Positions 40,178 through 49,503 are shown, counted from the stretch's first letter. The stretch: 55,836 bases of DNA from an uncultured Collinsella sp. (GCA_900542905.1 UQPF01000016.1:1-55836); one strand, 5' to 3'. Program-made: numbers and translations. Notes: generated by a model from the letters alone, not told the origin.

Positions 40178-42193
40178 CTACATCACCTCCGCGTGAGGGG
40201 TCAAACCATTTGCCTTGAGCACCTCGTCGGGGAGCTCGGAATAGAAGTGCTCGGTGCCGGGCACGCGCTTGAAGACCGGACGGGTGTCCAAGCCAATACG
40301 CGGATGGCTCGAGCGGGGCGCGAAGCGATCGCCCTTGGGGAAATCGCGCGGGCTCGGAACGGCGCCGGGCACCTGGTGCAGGCGACCCGAACCACTCTCG
40401 ATGGACAGAACGGAACCCAGAAGACCGCGGGTGTACTCGTGGATCGGGTTGGTGAGCAGCTCCTTGGTGGGTGCCTGTTCGATAACCTGGCCAGCGTACA
40501 TAACCGTGATGTTATGGGCAACCTCGGCAACCAGAGCCAGGTCATGCGAAACGAAGATCATGGCAAAGCCGAGCTTGGCCTGAAGATCGTTGAGCAGCTT
40601 GATGACCTGCTTCTGGACGGTAACGTCCAGAGCGGTCGTGGGCTCGTCGCAGATGACCAGCTTGGGGTCGCGGGTAAGGGCCATAGCGATCAGGACACGC
40701 TGACGCTGGCCGCCGGAAAGCTCGTGCGGATAGCTCTCGAGCGTGCGCTTGGGATCGAGGCCGACGAGCTCCAGGAGCTCCTCGGCGCTGCGGGTTCCGC
40801 CGCGCTTGGTGAGCTGCTTCATCTGGGCAGAGATGAGCATGGAGGGGTTAAGCGAGGACAGGGCGTCCTGATAGACCATAGCGATATCGGTACCGCGCAG
40901 GCCGAACCACTCCTTCTTGCTCATCTTGAGCAGGTCGCGACCCTCCCAGAGAACCTCGCCGGAAAGGTGCTCGTCATCATCGGTCAGGCCCATGATGGCC
41001 AGCGTGGTGATGGACTTACCGCAACCGGACTCGCCCACCAGGCCCATGGTCTGACCAGGACGGACGTCAAAGTTGACATGGTCGACGACGTTGATATCAC
41101 CGTGATGCTCAAACTGAATGCAGAAGTCACGGACCGAGAGAATCGGTTCGACAGACTCGTCGGGCACATGGCGATCGTCACGCTTGAGCTCGACATCGCG
41201 CAGGGCGCCAAGGCGAGCGGAGAGGGACTGGGCCTGCTCCTTGTAGGCGCGAACGGGGTCGGAGACCAGCAGGTCGGCCTCGCGACGCTTGGAGGAATCG
41301 GTCGGATCCAGGGCGGCGGAGGGAGCAGCGGCCATGGCGTCGGTAATGCCCTCGGAAAGGATGTTGAGCGCCAGGCAGGTGATCATGATGGCCAGGCCCG
41401 GGAACAGCGCCTGCCACCAACGGCCGGCGAGCACGCCGCCGCGGGCGTCGGCGAGGATGTTGCCCCAGGTAGCGGTGGGCTCCTGGATACCAGCGCCGAT
41501 GAAGGTCAGCGAGGCCTCGAAGATGATGGCGTCGGCGACCAGGGTAACGGTGAAGACCATGATCGGGGCGATGCAGTTACGCAGAACATGCTTGATCAAA
41601 ATCCACGGAGCCTTGGCGCCGGAAACGATGACCGCGCGGACATAGTCCTCGCCGTACTCGGACACGATGTTGGCGCGCACGATACGGGCAATCTGCGGAG
41701 TGTACATAAAGCCGATGGCGAAGATGATCGACGGCACGGAGTTGCCCAGGATGGAGACGAAGACGGCCGCGAGGGCGATGCCGGGGATGGACATGATGAT
41801 GTCTAAGATACGCATGATCGTCTCGGAAACGGCCTTGCGCGAAACCGCTGCAAGGGCGCCCACGACCGAGCCGCAGACCAGAGCCATGGCAGTGGCGCCA
41901 AAGCCGATGATCAGCGAGTAACGACCACCGTAGAGCATACGCGACAGAATGTCGCGGCCCTTATCGTCGGTACCGAAAACAAATCCGTTGCCGGGAGCCT
42001 GGCGAGCCGTAAAGATCTCGACCGGGCTATAGGGGGCAAGAAGGGGCGCCAGAATCGCAGTCAGGGCGACCAGCACCAGCACGACGGCTGCAATCTTAGA
42101 AGACAGCGTCATCTTCTTCCAGCCACCGAGCTTGAGCCCCTTAGAGGCAGCCTTCTCGAGCTGCTCGGTTTGCTTCTCTCGAATCTTTACCAT
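40178..42193 (-). CDS. satC: Fused permease-ATPase ABC transporter protein (DppC-OppD type)
   Basis: A 671-residue fusion. Residues about 25-305 are a DppC-like permease with six helices, the FGTDDKGRDILSRM loop and EAA motif DYVRAVIVSGAKAPWILIKHVLRN. A charged linker of about 60 residues leads to an OppD-like ATPase (about 345-600): Walker A GESGCGKSI, FQ-loop equivalent VYQDALSSLNPSM, signature LSGGQRQRVLIAMA, Walker B LVICDEPTTALD and FVSHDLALV. The C-terminal region reads GDRFAPRSSHPRIGLDTRP, where family members have GCxFxxRCxxAxxxC, so the cluster cysteines are gone. The same permease-ATPase fusion is known in SatC of sialic-acid importers. It starts three bases after satB. Confidence 0.88.
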   Translation of the reverse strand: MVKIREKQTEQLEKAASKGLKLGGWKKMTLSSKIAAVVLVLVALTAILAPLLAPYSPVEIFTARQAPGNGFVFGTDDKGRDILSRMLYGGRYSLIIGFGATAMALVCGSVVGALAAVSRKAVSETIMRILDIIMSIPGIALAAVFVSILGNSVPSIIFAIGFMYTPQIARIVRANIVSEYGEDYVRAVIVSGAKAPWILIKHVLRNCIAPIMVFTVTLVADAIIFEASLTFIGAGIQEPTATWGNILADARGGVLAGRWWQALFPGLAIMITCLALNILSEGITDAMAAAPSAALDPTDSSKRREADLLVSDPVRAYKEQAQSLSARLGALRDVELKRDDRHVPDESVEPILSVRDFCIQFEHHGDINVVDHVNFDVRPGQTMGLVGESGCGKSITTLAIMGLTDDDEHLSGEVLWEGRDLLKMSKKEWFGLRGTDIAMVYQDALSSLNPSMLISAQMKQLTKRGGTRSAEELLELVGLDPKRTLESYPHELSGGQRQRVLIAMALTRDPKLVICDEPTTALDVTVQKQVIKLLNDLQAKLGFAMIFVSHDLALVAEVAHNITVMYAGQVIEQAPTKELLTNPIHEYTRGLLGSVLSIESGSGRLHQVPGAVPSPRDFPKGDRFAPRSSHPRIGLDTRPVFKRVPGTEHFYSELPDEVLKANGLTPHAEVM

Positions 42194-42196
42194 AAT

Positions 42197-43153
42197 CTAC
42201 ACCGTCCTGATGCGCGGGTTGATGAGCAGGTAGAGCATGTCAACCACGATGTTGATGATGATGAAGGCAAGAGCAACGACGATAACGACGCCCTGAACCA
42301 GGTTCGCCTCGTTGCCCTGAACGCCCTGCAGAATCGCGGTGCCCATGCCGGGGAGGTTGAAGATAACCTCGATGACGACGGCGCCGCCCATGAGGTAACC
42401 GATCTTAAGACCGAGGGTGGTGACCGGGGTGATCAGCGCATTGCGAAGAACGTTGATGCCGACGACGACCTTCTCGGGAACGCCGGCGCCACGAGCCATA
42501 CGGACATAATCCTTATCGAGCTCCTCGACCATGGCGGTACGCACGATACGAGTCATCTGGCCCGTCAGCGGAAATGCCAAGGCGATAGCGGGCATGATCA
42601 TACGTCCCAGATAGCCAACCGGATTCGTGGTGAAGTGAGGCAGAGCACCCGATGCCGGGAGCACCTTAAGGTAGGAAGAGAACAGCAGGATCAACAGAAC
42701 GGCAAGCCAGAACGACGGGGTTGCCAAGCCGGCGATGGAAAAGACGCGGATCACTTGGTCCGGCCATTTGTCGCGATACAGTGCCGCGATGACGCCGAGC
42801 AAAAACGAAACGACCGCACCGATGGCAAGACCGATGAAGGTCAGCTGCATCGTGACGGGCAGGGCCGTGGAGATGCGCTTGGCAACGGAGTTGCGAGCAG
42901 CACCATAGGTGCCCATGTCGCCATGGATCAGATCGCCCATATAGCGCACGTAGCGCACGGGCCAGGGGTCGTCCAGACCATACTTCTCATGGTACTCGGC
43001 AACCGCCTCGGGCGAGGCACCGTCACCCAACGCCGTGTAGGCGGGGTCGGTCTTGGAGAACGACATAAGGAAGAACACCAGGACGGTGACGCCCAATGCC
43101 ATGATCGGCAGCGCCACAAGACGCCTTCCAATCAAACGTAGCAAGTTGTTCAC
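42197..43153 (-). CDS. satB: ABC transporter permease (DppB-like)
   Basis: A 318-residue six-helix permease: LLRLIGRRLVALPIMALGVTVLVFFLMSF at the start, FSKTDPAYTALG in place of the usual PGDP loop, EAA motif DYVRMARGAGVPEKVVVGINVLRN and the end DMLYLLINPRIRTV. GTG at 43153 with GGGGAG upstream is taken as start. It would pair with the permease half of SatC. Confidence 0.86.
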   Translation of the reverse strand: MNNLLRLIGRRLVALPIMALGVTVLVFFLMSFSKTDPAYTALGDGASPEAVAEYHEKYGLDDPWPVRYVRYMGDLIHGDMGTYGAARNSVAKRISTALPVTMQLTFIGLAIGAVVSFLLGVIAALYRDKWPDQVIRVFSIAGLATPSFWLAVLLILLFSSYLKVLPASGALPHFTTNPVGYLGRMIMPAIALAFPLTGQMTRIVRTAMVEELDKDYVRMARGAGVPEKVVVGINVLRNALITPVTTLGLKIGYLMGGAVVIEVIFNLPGMGTAILQGVQGNEANLVQGVVIVVALAFIIINIVVDMLYLLINPRIRTV

Positions 43154-43214
43154 GTTCTCTCCCCTTTCTTTTGTCGGTAGGACCAACTGGTATATGAGTA
43201 CGGATACTCATTAC

Positions 43215-43248
43215 AAGACCCGAGCGACATCGTTGCCGCCCGGGTCTT
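43215..43248 (-). terminator. Hairpin between satA and satB
   Basis: Stem AAGACCCG/CGGGTCTT with further internal pairing (CGACATCGTTGCCG), then TTGTAATG on the minus strand. Typical mRNA-stabilising stem after a binding-protein gene. Confidence 0.6.
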
Positions 43249-43310
43249 TGTTTCAACTATGAGGATACGGTCCCAACGACCGACATCCTGCATACAGACT
43301 CAAGCGAGTC

Positions 43311-44924
43311 TTACGCCTTGACGGTCGCAACGCCCCTGAAGGACATGCTCGTCGTGCCGATGCCCTTGAAGCCATCGAGGGCCTCGCCGTTGGGTGCAGT
43401 GGACGGATCGTCCCAGGAAGCGGAGACGGTCTTGACGTGGACAACGGGGTACAGAACGGCGTTGTCGGCAATGATGTCGAAGCACTCGTTCCACTTCTTC
43501 TGCTGCTCGTCGCCCTCGGCGGCAAGAGCCTCGTCCATGAGACCGTGGAGCTTCTGCCACTCAGCGGACTCCTTCCACGGGCAACGGGTCTGCATCCAGA
43601 CGTTGTCGCCGTACCACCAGTTGAGCAGCAGGTCGGGGTCGGCGCCGAAGCAGGAAGGATCGCCAGGGGCAAGGAGGATATCGTAGGCCTCGCCGCCGTC
43701 GATGGCAGCGTAGGTGGCCGGCGAGGTATCGGTCTGGATGGTCACATCGAAGCCGAGAGCGTCGAGGTCGTTCTTGACCTGGGCGGCCATGCCCTTAATC
43801 TGCTCGTTGTCGGTGGTGCGCAGGGTGATGGCACCCGGGGTGATGCCAGACTCCTCGATGAGCTTCTTAGCCTTCTTGGCGTCGGTCTTGTACACCGTGG
43901 AAGCCTCATGATAGTTGGTGAAGCTCTTGGGCAGGTAGCAGCTGGCAGCGGTGGCAAGGCCGGCGAAGGTGTTGCTGACCATCTTCTCGGTGTCGAGCGC
44001 ATACATGACAGCCTGACGGACCTTGACGTTGTTCCAAGGCTCCTTGGCGACGTTGAACATGATGAAGCGGGTGCCGAAACCCTGAACGTTATCGATCTTG
44101 CAGCCGGCGCTCTCGAGCTGGTCGACGGCGTCAGCGGTAACGAGCTCCATAACGAGCGTGGAACCCTCCTGCTGAGCGGTAACGCGAGCGGTGGGGTCGG
44201 TCAGGATGCTGTACTGAATCTTCTTATCCTCGGCAGCATGCTCACCGTTGTACTCGGGGTTGGGAACCAGGGTGATCTCGGTATCGGAGATAGAGTCGTA
44301 CATCCAGGGGCCGGAGCCGATCGGCTGCTTGGCGCGATCCTCCTCGGTCTGGGTGGCCGGGGTAACGCGGACGATGGCCAGACGATCCTTGAGCAGGGAG
44401 AAGTTGGGGACCTTGGTCTTGACCGTCACGGTGCTGGCGTCCTTGGCCTCGATAGACTCGAAGGGCTGGAAGAACGGAGCATAGGTAGCGGAAGCGGCGC
44501 AAGCGGTGTAGGAGGCAACGACATCGTCAGCGGTGACCTCGGTGCCATCGGAGAACTTGGCACCCTTGCGGATGGTGACCTCGAAAGTGGTGTCGTCCAC
44601 AGACTTGGGATCGTCGGTGGCGAGCTCGTTGAAGGTGCTGTAGTCGTGGTAATCGATGCCGTAGAGGCCCTCGACGACGTGCCAGTTAGCACCCAGGCCC
44701 ACAGCGGAGCCGGTGCTGGCGGGATCGAAGCTGGACGGAGCGTAAGCGGAACCAGCGGTGATCACGCCGCCGCCACGGTTGGCGGAATCGGTGGAACCGG
44801 AAGCGGAACCCTCGTCGCTAGAGCTGCCACCGCAGCCGGTGAGACCAAGCCCTGCGACAGCAGCGACGCTGCCGGTGAGGCCGAGGAACGAACGCCTGGA
44901 CATACCCTTGTTGATGATGGCCAT
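43311..44924 (-). CDS. satA: Solute-binding lipoprotein (SBP family 5), probable sialic-acid binding protein
   Basis: A 537-residue extracytoplasmic protein. MSRRSFLGLTGSVAAVAGLGLTGC has a twin-arginine motif (R10, R11) and a lipobox with Cys31, so Tat export and lipid anchoring are likely. SBP_bac_5 landmarks are VVEGLYGIDYHDYSTF, FEVTIRKGAKFSDGTEVTADDVVASY, IGSGPWMYDSI, and NVKVRQAVMYALDTEKMV. Family 5 proteins bind peptides, nickel, and in SatA sialic acid; the nan genes downstream point to the last. ATG 44924 follows AGGAG. It is the first gene of the operon. Confidence 0.84.
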   Translation of the reverse strand: MAIINKGMSRRSFLGLTGSVAAVAGLGLTGCGGSSSDEGSASGSTDSANRGGGVITAGSAYAPSSFDPASTGSAVGLGANWHVVEGLYGIDYHDYSTFNELATDDPKSVDDTTFEVTIRKGAKFSDGTEVTADDVVASYTACAASATYAPFFQPFESIEAKDASTVTVKTKVPNFSLLKDRLAIVRVTPATQTEEDRAKQPIGSGPWMYDSISDTEITLVPNPEYNGEHAAEDKKIQYSILTDPTARVTAQQEGSTLVMELVTADAVDQLESAGCKIDNVQGFGTRFIMFNVAKEPWNNVKVRQAVMYALDTEKMVSNTFAGLATAASCYLPKSFTNYHEASTVYKTDAKKAKKLIEESGITPGAITLRTTDNEQIKGMAAQVKNDLDALGFDVTIQTDTSPATYAAIDGGEAYDILLAPGDPSCFGADPDLLLNWWYGDNVWMQTRCPWKESAEWQKLHGLMDEALAAEGDEQQKKWNECFDIIADNAVLYPVVHVKTVSASWDDPSTAPNGEALDGFKGIGTTSMSFRGVATVKA

Positions 44925-45042
44925 GTCTTCTCCTATCAATAGAGAATCTTACTCGGGAGCACCTAGACTTGCCCCCGCGCAACTTGCGGACGATATATAC
45001 CTTACCTACCGACGAACCCAACTGAGGTGCCGCGCTCGGCGA

Positions 45043-45125
45043 CCGATACATACATACGCTTGAACGGTATTTACTACCGTTCACCGAATTCGTTGACAAA
45101 CGATTCGTCAGACAGTATGTATCGG
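45043..45125 (-). promoter_or_regulatory. Three-way-junction leader upstream of satA
   Basis: Outer 11-bp stem CCGATACATAC (45043-45053) with 45115-45125 encloses two hairpins: a perfect 9-bp stem TGAACGGTA/TACCGTTCA (45061-45083) and CGAATTCGTT/AACGATTCG with one bulge (45085-45107). It lies between the likely promoter and the satA start, so it would be transcribed. Confidence 0.6.
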
Positions 45126-45159
45126 CGAGGTGAGATATCAGTCTTCGTCAACCCGCAGG

Positions 45160-45195
45160 ATAGCAGGGTTTTCGCTTGGGTTAGTCAAACGTTTT
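45160..45195 (-). promoter_or_regulatory. Likely sat/nan operon promoter with AAACGTTT operator
   Basis: Minus-strand TTGACT (45183-45188), 17-base spacer, TGCTAT (45160-45165; TATCCT at 45158-45163 is an alternative -10). The plus-strand AAACGTTTT at 45187-45195 overlaps the -35 and resembles the gapA palindrome. The rest of the gap to uvrC (45196-45288) shows no other feature. Confidence 0.6.
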
Positions 45196-45288
45196 AGCGT
45201 TAATAAAACCCGAAACTAGCAGGCAATCATGGCGAAATAAATGGTTGAAAATCGCGCAATCATGTATATCAGTTGTTTAGGCTCGTGT

Positions 45289-47235
45289 TTAGCTACCGGA
45301 ATGGCCAGCCGCCGCCTCGGCGCGCTCGGCATTCCATGCAACGAGCGCCTCGTGGACCGCCTTGGCGACATCGGCAGGTATGCCGCGAACTTGTGCAATC
45401 TCCTGCTCGCTTGCCGCACGCAAACGCTTCATCGAGCCAAAATGGCGCATAAGGGCACGTTTTCTGGTGGGTCCCACGCCTGGAACGTCATCGAGTACCG
45501 AAACCGTCATGGCTTTATCGCGCAATTCGCGATGGAACGTGATGGCAAAACGGTGCGATTCATCGCGCACCTGTTTAATTAGATAGAGCGAAGCAGACCC
45601 GGTCGGCAGCACGACAGGAGTCTCGTCCCAAGGCACAAAAACTTCCTCGTCGGCCTTTGCCAAGCCACAAACTGGTATATCGAGCCCAAGAGCCTCAAGT
45701 TGCTTGATCGCAGCGGTCAATTGCGGCTTACCGCCATCGACAACGAGCAAATCGGGGCGCGAGCCAAAGCGCTCGTCGGCCATGCGCTCGGGAGCATAGC
45801 GTCGTCCCAAAACCTCGGACATCGACACGAAGTCGTTTGCCTCGTCCAATTCGGCCTGAATTTTAAAACGACGGTACTGGCTCTTGTCGGCGCGCCCGTT
45901 GGTAAACACCACCATCGAGGCGACCGTAAAGGTGCCATGCAGTGTAGAGATATCGAAGCACTCGATACGCAACGGCGGCAATGGCAGCGCCAGCGCACTT
46001 TCGAGCTCCAGGAGCGCTTGATTGGTGCGGTCGTCAGCGTACCCCGTTCGCATCATGTAGCGCATGAGGGCATGGCGCGCATTTTTTGATGCGATATCAA
46101 GCAGACGGTGCTTCTCGCCACGCTGCGGCCTATGGAGATGGCAGGAACGCTCACGCTTGCCCGCAAGCCACTCCCCCAGCGCCTCCGTATCCTCAAGCTC
46201 GACAGAGAGGTTTATCTCAGCTGGAATATCAGCCGTCTCGTCGTAATAGCGCTTAAGAAAGCCCGACTGGAGCTCTTCCTCGTCAACATCAAGACCCTTG
46301 TCGAGAATGAACTCGCAGGTGCGAACTGTTCGGCCCTCGCGAACGACGAAGACGCAAGCGGCGGAGATGGTCTCCTCGCGATAGAAACCGATGACATCGA
46401 TATCGACACTGGAGGGAAAAACGACTTGCTGACGATCGTCCAGACCCCTGATGACCTCCAAACGACGTTTGACGCGTGCCGCGCGCTCAAAGTCGAGCGC
46501 CTCGGCGGCATCCGTCATCTCGGAAGTCAGCTCGTCGACGACATCTTTGCGATGGCCCGACAAAAAGCGCTCGACACGCTTGACGTTCTTGGCATAGTCT
46601 GCCGGGGAAATCGCGCCGACACACGCACCCGGGCCGCGCCCGACATGGTAGTCAAAGCAGGGACGACCGTTTTGCGCGCAAATCATATTGACGATGTCTT
46701 CCTCGCCCTTGTGGGACTCGACGATACGACGACAACGACGCCACTCCGCACAGGATGCGGAGCAGATGGGGATAACCTTGCGCAGCGTATCTATCGTCTC
46801 ACGTGCCGCACGGCTATCGGTATAGGGTCCAAAATAGCGCGTTCCCGGCTTATGACGCTCACGCGTGTATTTGATAGCGGGATACAGGTCGCCCTTTGTA
46901 ATGGCGATAAAGGGATAGCTCTTGTCATCCTTGAGGTCGACGTTAAAGTACGGATGGTACTGACCAATCAAATTGCGCTCGAGCACCAACGCCTCATGCT
47001 CGGTCTCCACCACGATATAGTCAAAGCTCGCCACCAGCTGCATCATCAGCGGGATCTTTTGACGCTCATCCTGCAGTGTCACGTATTGGCGCATACGGGC
47101 GCGCAGGTTTTTCGCCTTGCCCACGTAGATGACATCGCCCTTGGCATCCTTCCAAAGGTAGCAACCGGGCTGCGTGGGAACGCGCGAAACCTGTTCGGCA
47201 AGCGTTGGAATGTTGTCGTGACCGGCCACACGCAC
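45289..47235 (-). CDS. uvrC: Excinuclease ABC subunit C
   Basis: A 648-residue nuclease making both cuts around UvrB-marked lesions. The N-terminal GIY-YIG domain reads PGCYLWKDAKGDVIYVGKAKNLRARMRQY; the UVR motif lies near MTDAAEALDFERAARVKRRLEVI; the RNase H-like C-domain has IECFDISTLHGTFTVASMVVF and LLVVDGGKPQL; tandem HhH motifs close the protein (LDDVPGVGPTRKRALMRHFGSM, VRGIPADVAKAVHEAL). The start is GTG, directly after the murJ stop. uvrA lies three genes upstream on the same strand. Confidence 0.95.
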   Translation of the reverse strand: MRVAGHDNIPTLAEQVSRVPTQPGCYLWKDAKGDVIYVGKAKNLRARMRQYVTLQDERQKIPLMMQLVASFDYIVVETEHEALVLERNLIGQYHPYFNVDLKDDKSYPFIAITKGDLYPAIKYTRERHKPGTRYFGPYTDSRAARETIDTLRKVIPICSASCAEWRRCRRIVESHKGEEDIVNMICAQNGRPCFDYHVGRGPGACVGAISPADYAKNVKRVERFLSGHRKDVVDELTSEMTDAAEALDFERAARVKRRLEVIRGLDDRQQVVFPSSVDIDVIGFYREETISAACVFVVREGRTVRTCEFILDKGLDVDEEELQSGFLKRYYDETADIPAEINLSVELEDTEALGEWLAGKRERSCHLHRPQRGEKHRLLDIASKNARHALMRYMMRTGYADDRTNQALLELESALALPLPPLRIECFDISTLHGTFTVASMVVFTNGRADKSQYRRFKIQAELDEANDFVSMSEVLGRRYAPERMADERFGSRPDLLVVDGGKPQLTAAIKQLEALGLDIPVCGLAKADEEVFVPWDETPVVLPTGSASLYLIKQVRDESHRFAITFHRELRDKAMTVSVLDDVPGVGPTRKRALMRHFGSMKRLRAASEQEIAQVRGIPADVAKAVHEALVAWNAERAEAAAGHSGS

Positions 47236-48918
47236 CTACTTGCGACGAAGCAGCGCCGAGACCTCGGGCATCTTAAGGACGACGGCAAGGCCAAAGGTAA
47301 CAGCAAGCGAGACGACACCCGCAACGCAAACATAGCCAAGAGTAATCAGAATCGAGCCGCCAAGTGCCCCGACAAAGTGCTCGAGCGCCCACATGACGCC
47401 GGCGCCTGCGGCAGCACCCAGGCCACCGAGCAAAAGGCCAAAGAAACCGCCATGCAGGATAGATTTGACCTGAAGGCCACGCAGACGACGACGCAGCCAC
47501 CACAGCGAACAGCCGACCAAGATCACGTAGTCGACGACATACGAAAGCGCGATTGCCGGCATACCGAAGCCCAGCACAACGCCAAACAGCAGAACCGAGC
47601 CGGCCTGGCCGATGGCGGAATACAGGCAATAGCGGCTATAGGGCTTCATATCGAGCAAGGCAGAGAAGCTCTTCTGCATCAACACGACCACGCCGTAGAG
47701 CGGCAGCGAGAACGCCAGGTAGACAAGGAACTCGGACACCAGCGCCACGCCGGACTCATCAAACTTGCCGGCACAGTAAATCATGTTGAGCGGACGCGCG
47801 AAGACAATCAGGTACAGCGCGAACGGAATCAGGAAGAACAGCATCTGGGCGACGCCACGCGAAATGCCCGTGCGAACGCTGTCGTAATCCTTCTCCTGTG
47901 CGTCGTGAGAGAGCTCGGTATAGAGCGCCGTCGAAAGCGAGGCGGCAATCAGCGCGTAGGGCAGCGTGTACCACAGGCGCGCATAGGCGATGACGGAAGG
48001 ACCAGTCTCGGGCTGGACAACCAGCGCGGCAGCGTTGGTGATAGAAGTCGAGACAAACATGCACACCGTGGCGAGCAGTGTCGGGATACCGAGCGCAATC
48101 GTCTGGCGCAGTGCGGGGTCTTTAAAGTCGATATGGATATGGGGATGCACGCCGTGCTTGCCAAGCGCAGGGATCTGACATGCCATCTGAACAAAGACAC
48201 CGAGGGTCGTACCGGCCGCAATCAAGATGATGCCGGCACGTTCGCCAAACTGTGCGGACACGGGCGCAAAACCCATAAAGCTCGCAATGACGATCACATT
48301 GTTGAGGACCGGAGCAAACGTCGACCAGAAGTAGTCGCGGTGTGCGTTGAGAACGCCCGAAAACACCGAGCCCAAACCATAAAACAGAATCTGGATGGCA
48401 AAGAAACGGAACATGAACGCAGCGGTATCCATGCTGCCGCCGTCACCCGAAAGGAACGATTGCGTCCAGATAAAGCCCGGGGCGAACACGGTCCCCAGCA
48501 ACGAAATGCCACCCAGCACCAAAAGCAGAATGCCGAGCAGGTTGCCCACGTACTCGTTCGAGGCCTCGCGACCCTGCTCACGCCTCACGCCCATGTACAC
48601 GGGCAAAAACGCCGTCACGAGCATGCCGCCCATCACGAGTTCGTAGAGCATATTGGGCAGGTTGTTGGCGACCTGATAGGAGGACGAGAGTAGCGACATG
48701 CCGATAGCGGCCGCCATTGCCCACGTGCGGATAAAACCGGTGACGCGAGACACGATGGTCAGGATGGTCATAAGCCCGGCGGAACGACCAACCGTGGAGT
48801 AGTCCGACGAGCCCATGTCGTCAGTGTCATCTCGCGACGAAGAAGCTTCGGACGAGGGTGTCTGAGGCGCAGATTCTTTTGCAAAATGAGCTCCGCGCTT
48901 CAATTCTTCCTGCGGCAT
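47236..48918 (-). CDS. murJ: Lipid II flippase MurJ
   Basis: A 560-residue MVF-family integral membrane protein with about 14 predicted helices. It begins, after a polar tail of about 45 residues (SSSRDDTDD), with AGLMTILTIVSRVTGFIRTWAMAAAIG, and keeps the Arg-containing helix-1 region and the AFLPVYMGVRREQGREA segment typical of MurJ. It would move lipid II across the membrane for peptidoglycan synthesis. It starts three bases after ybaK and abuts uvrC. Confidence 0.92.
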   Translation of the reverse strand: MPQEELKRGAHFAKESAPQTPSSEASSSRDDTDDMGSSDYSTVGRSAGLMTILTIVSRVTGFIRTWAMAAAIGMSLLSSSYQVANNLPNMLYELVMGGMLVTAFLPVYMGVRREQGREASNEYVGNLLGILLLVLGGISLLGTVFAPGFIWTQSFLSGDGGSMDTAAFMFRFFAIQILFYGLGSVFSGVLNAHRDYFWSTFAPVLNNVIVIASFMGFAPVSAQFGERAGIILIAAGTTLGVFVQMACQIPALGKHGVHPHIHIDFKDPALRQTIALGIPTLLATVCMFVSTSITNAAALVVQPETGPSVIAYARLWYTLPYALIAASLSTALYTELSHDAQEKDYDSVRTGISRGVAQMLFFLIPFALYLIVFARPLNMIYCAGKFDESGVALVSEFLVYLAFSLPLYGVVVLMQKSFSALLDMKPYSRYCLYSAIGQAGSVLLFGVVLGFGMPAIALSYVVDYVILVGCSLWWLRRRLRGLQVKSILHGGFFGLLLGGLGAAAGAGVMWALEHFVGALGGSILITLGYVCVAGVVSLAVTFGLAVVLKMPEVSALLRRK

Positions 48919-48921
48919 CGC

Positions 48922-49422
48922 TCAGTCCTCTCTCGTAATCGCGGCAACCGTCGCCCCGCAAAATGCAATTAAATCATCGGGCGCAAGCTCGAGCTGATAA
49001 CCACGCTTGCCTCCCGAAATAAAAATGGTATCCCAAAGGACGCATGTCTCATCAATGAGCGTTCGGTAGCGTTTTTTCATACCGACCGGGCTGCAGCCGC
49101 CGCGAACGTAGCCAGTCGCCGCAAGCAAATCCTTCACATGCATCATGGCCAAGGACTTCTCCCCCGCGGCACGCGCGGCGGACTTTAGATCGAGCTCGTC
49201 GGCAACAGGGATGCAGCACACGACATAGTCGTTGGACGGTGTTGCGCAGACCAAAGTCTTAAATCCTTGACCGGGCTCCTCGCCAAGCTGCTCCGAAATC
49301 GCGACCCCCAGGCCCACCGACTCATCACCATCGTCTTCGTACGTATGTAGAACATAGGAAATGCCGGCGCTTTCCAGCTCGCGCATCGCATTGGTTTTTG
49401 GCGTCTTTACAGCCTTTGCCAT
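48922..49422 (-). CDS. ybaK: Cys-tRNA(Pro)/aminoacyl-tRNA deacylase, YbaK/EbsC family
   Basis: A 166-residue editing-domain protein: TNAMRELESAGISYVLHTYE at the start, GFKTLVCATPSNDYVVCCIPVADELDLKSAARAAGEKSLAMMHVKDLLAATGYVRGGCSPVGMKK holding the conserved K and GGxSP-type loop, and DTIFISGGKRGYQLELAPDDLI at the end. It removes Cys wrongly joined to tRNA-Pro. ATG 49422 follows AAAGGA. It heads a ybaK-murJ-uvrC unit. Confidence 0.92.
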   Translation of the reverse strand: MAKAVKTPKTNAMRELESAGISYVLHTYEDDGDESVGLGVAISEQLGEEPGQGFKTLVCATPSNDYVVCCIPVADELDLKSAARAAGEKSLAMMHVKDLLAATGYVRGGCSPVGMKKRYRTLIDETCVLWDTIFISGGKRGYQLELAPDDLIAFCGATVAAITRED

Positions 49423-49503
49423 GACATATCCTTTCCCTCGCATTCGGACGCAAGGATTAAGTATATGTCCAATTCGACTACATACGTCACTTCGGCATAG
49501 CAA

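Noticed and set aside
39263..41806. An 847-codon plus-strand open frame opposite satD and satC
   Set aside because: Mirror frame created by the codon bias of the real minus-strand ABC genes; no domain is recognisable.
46108..48693. An 861-codon plus-strand frame opposite uvrC and murJ
   Set aside because: Charged, low-complexity product, exactly antisense to two conserved genes.
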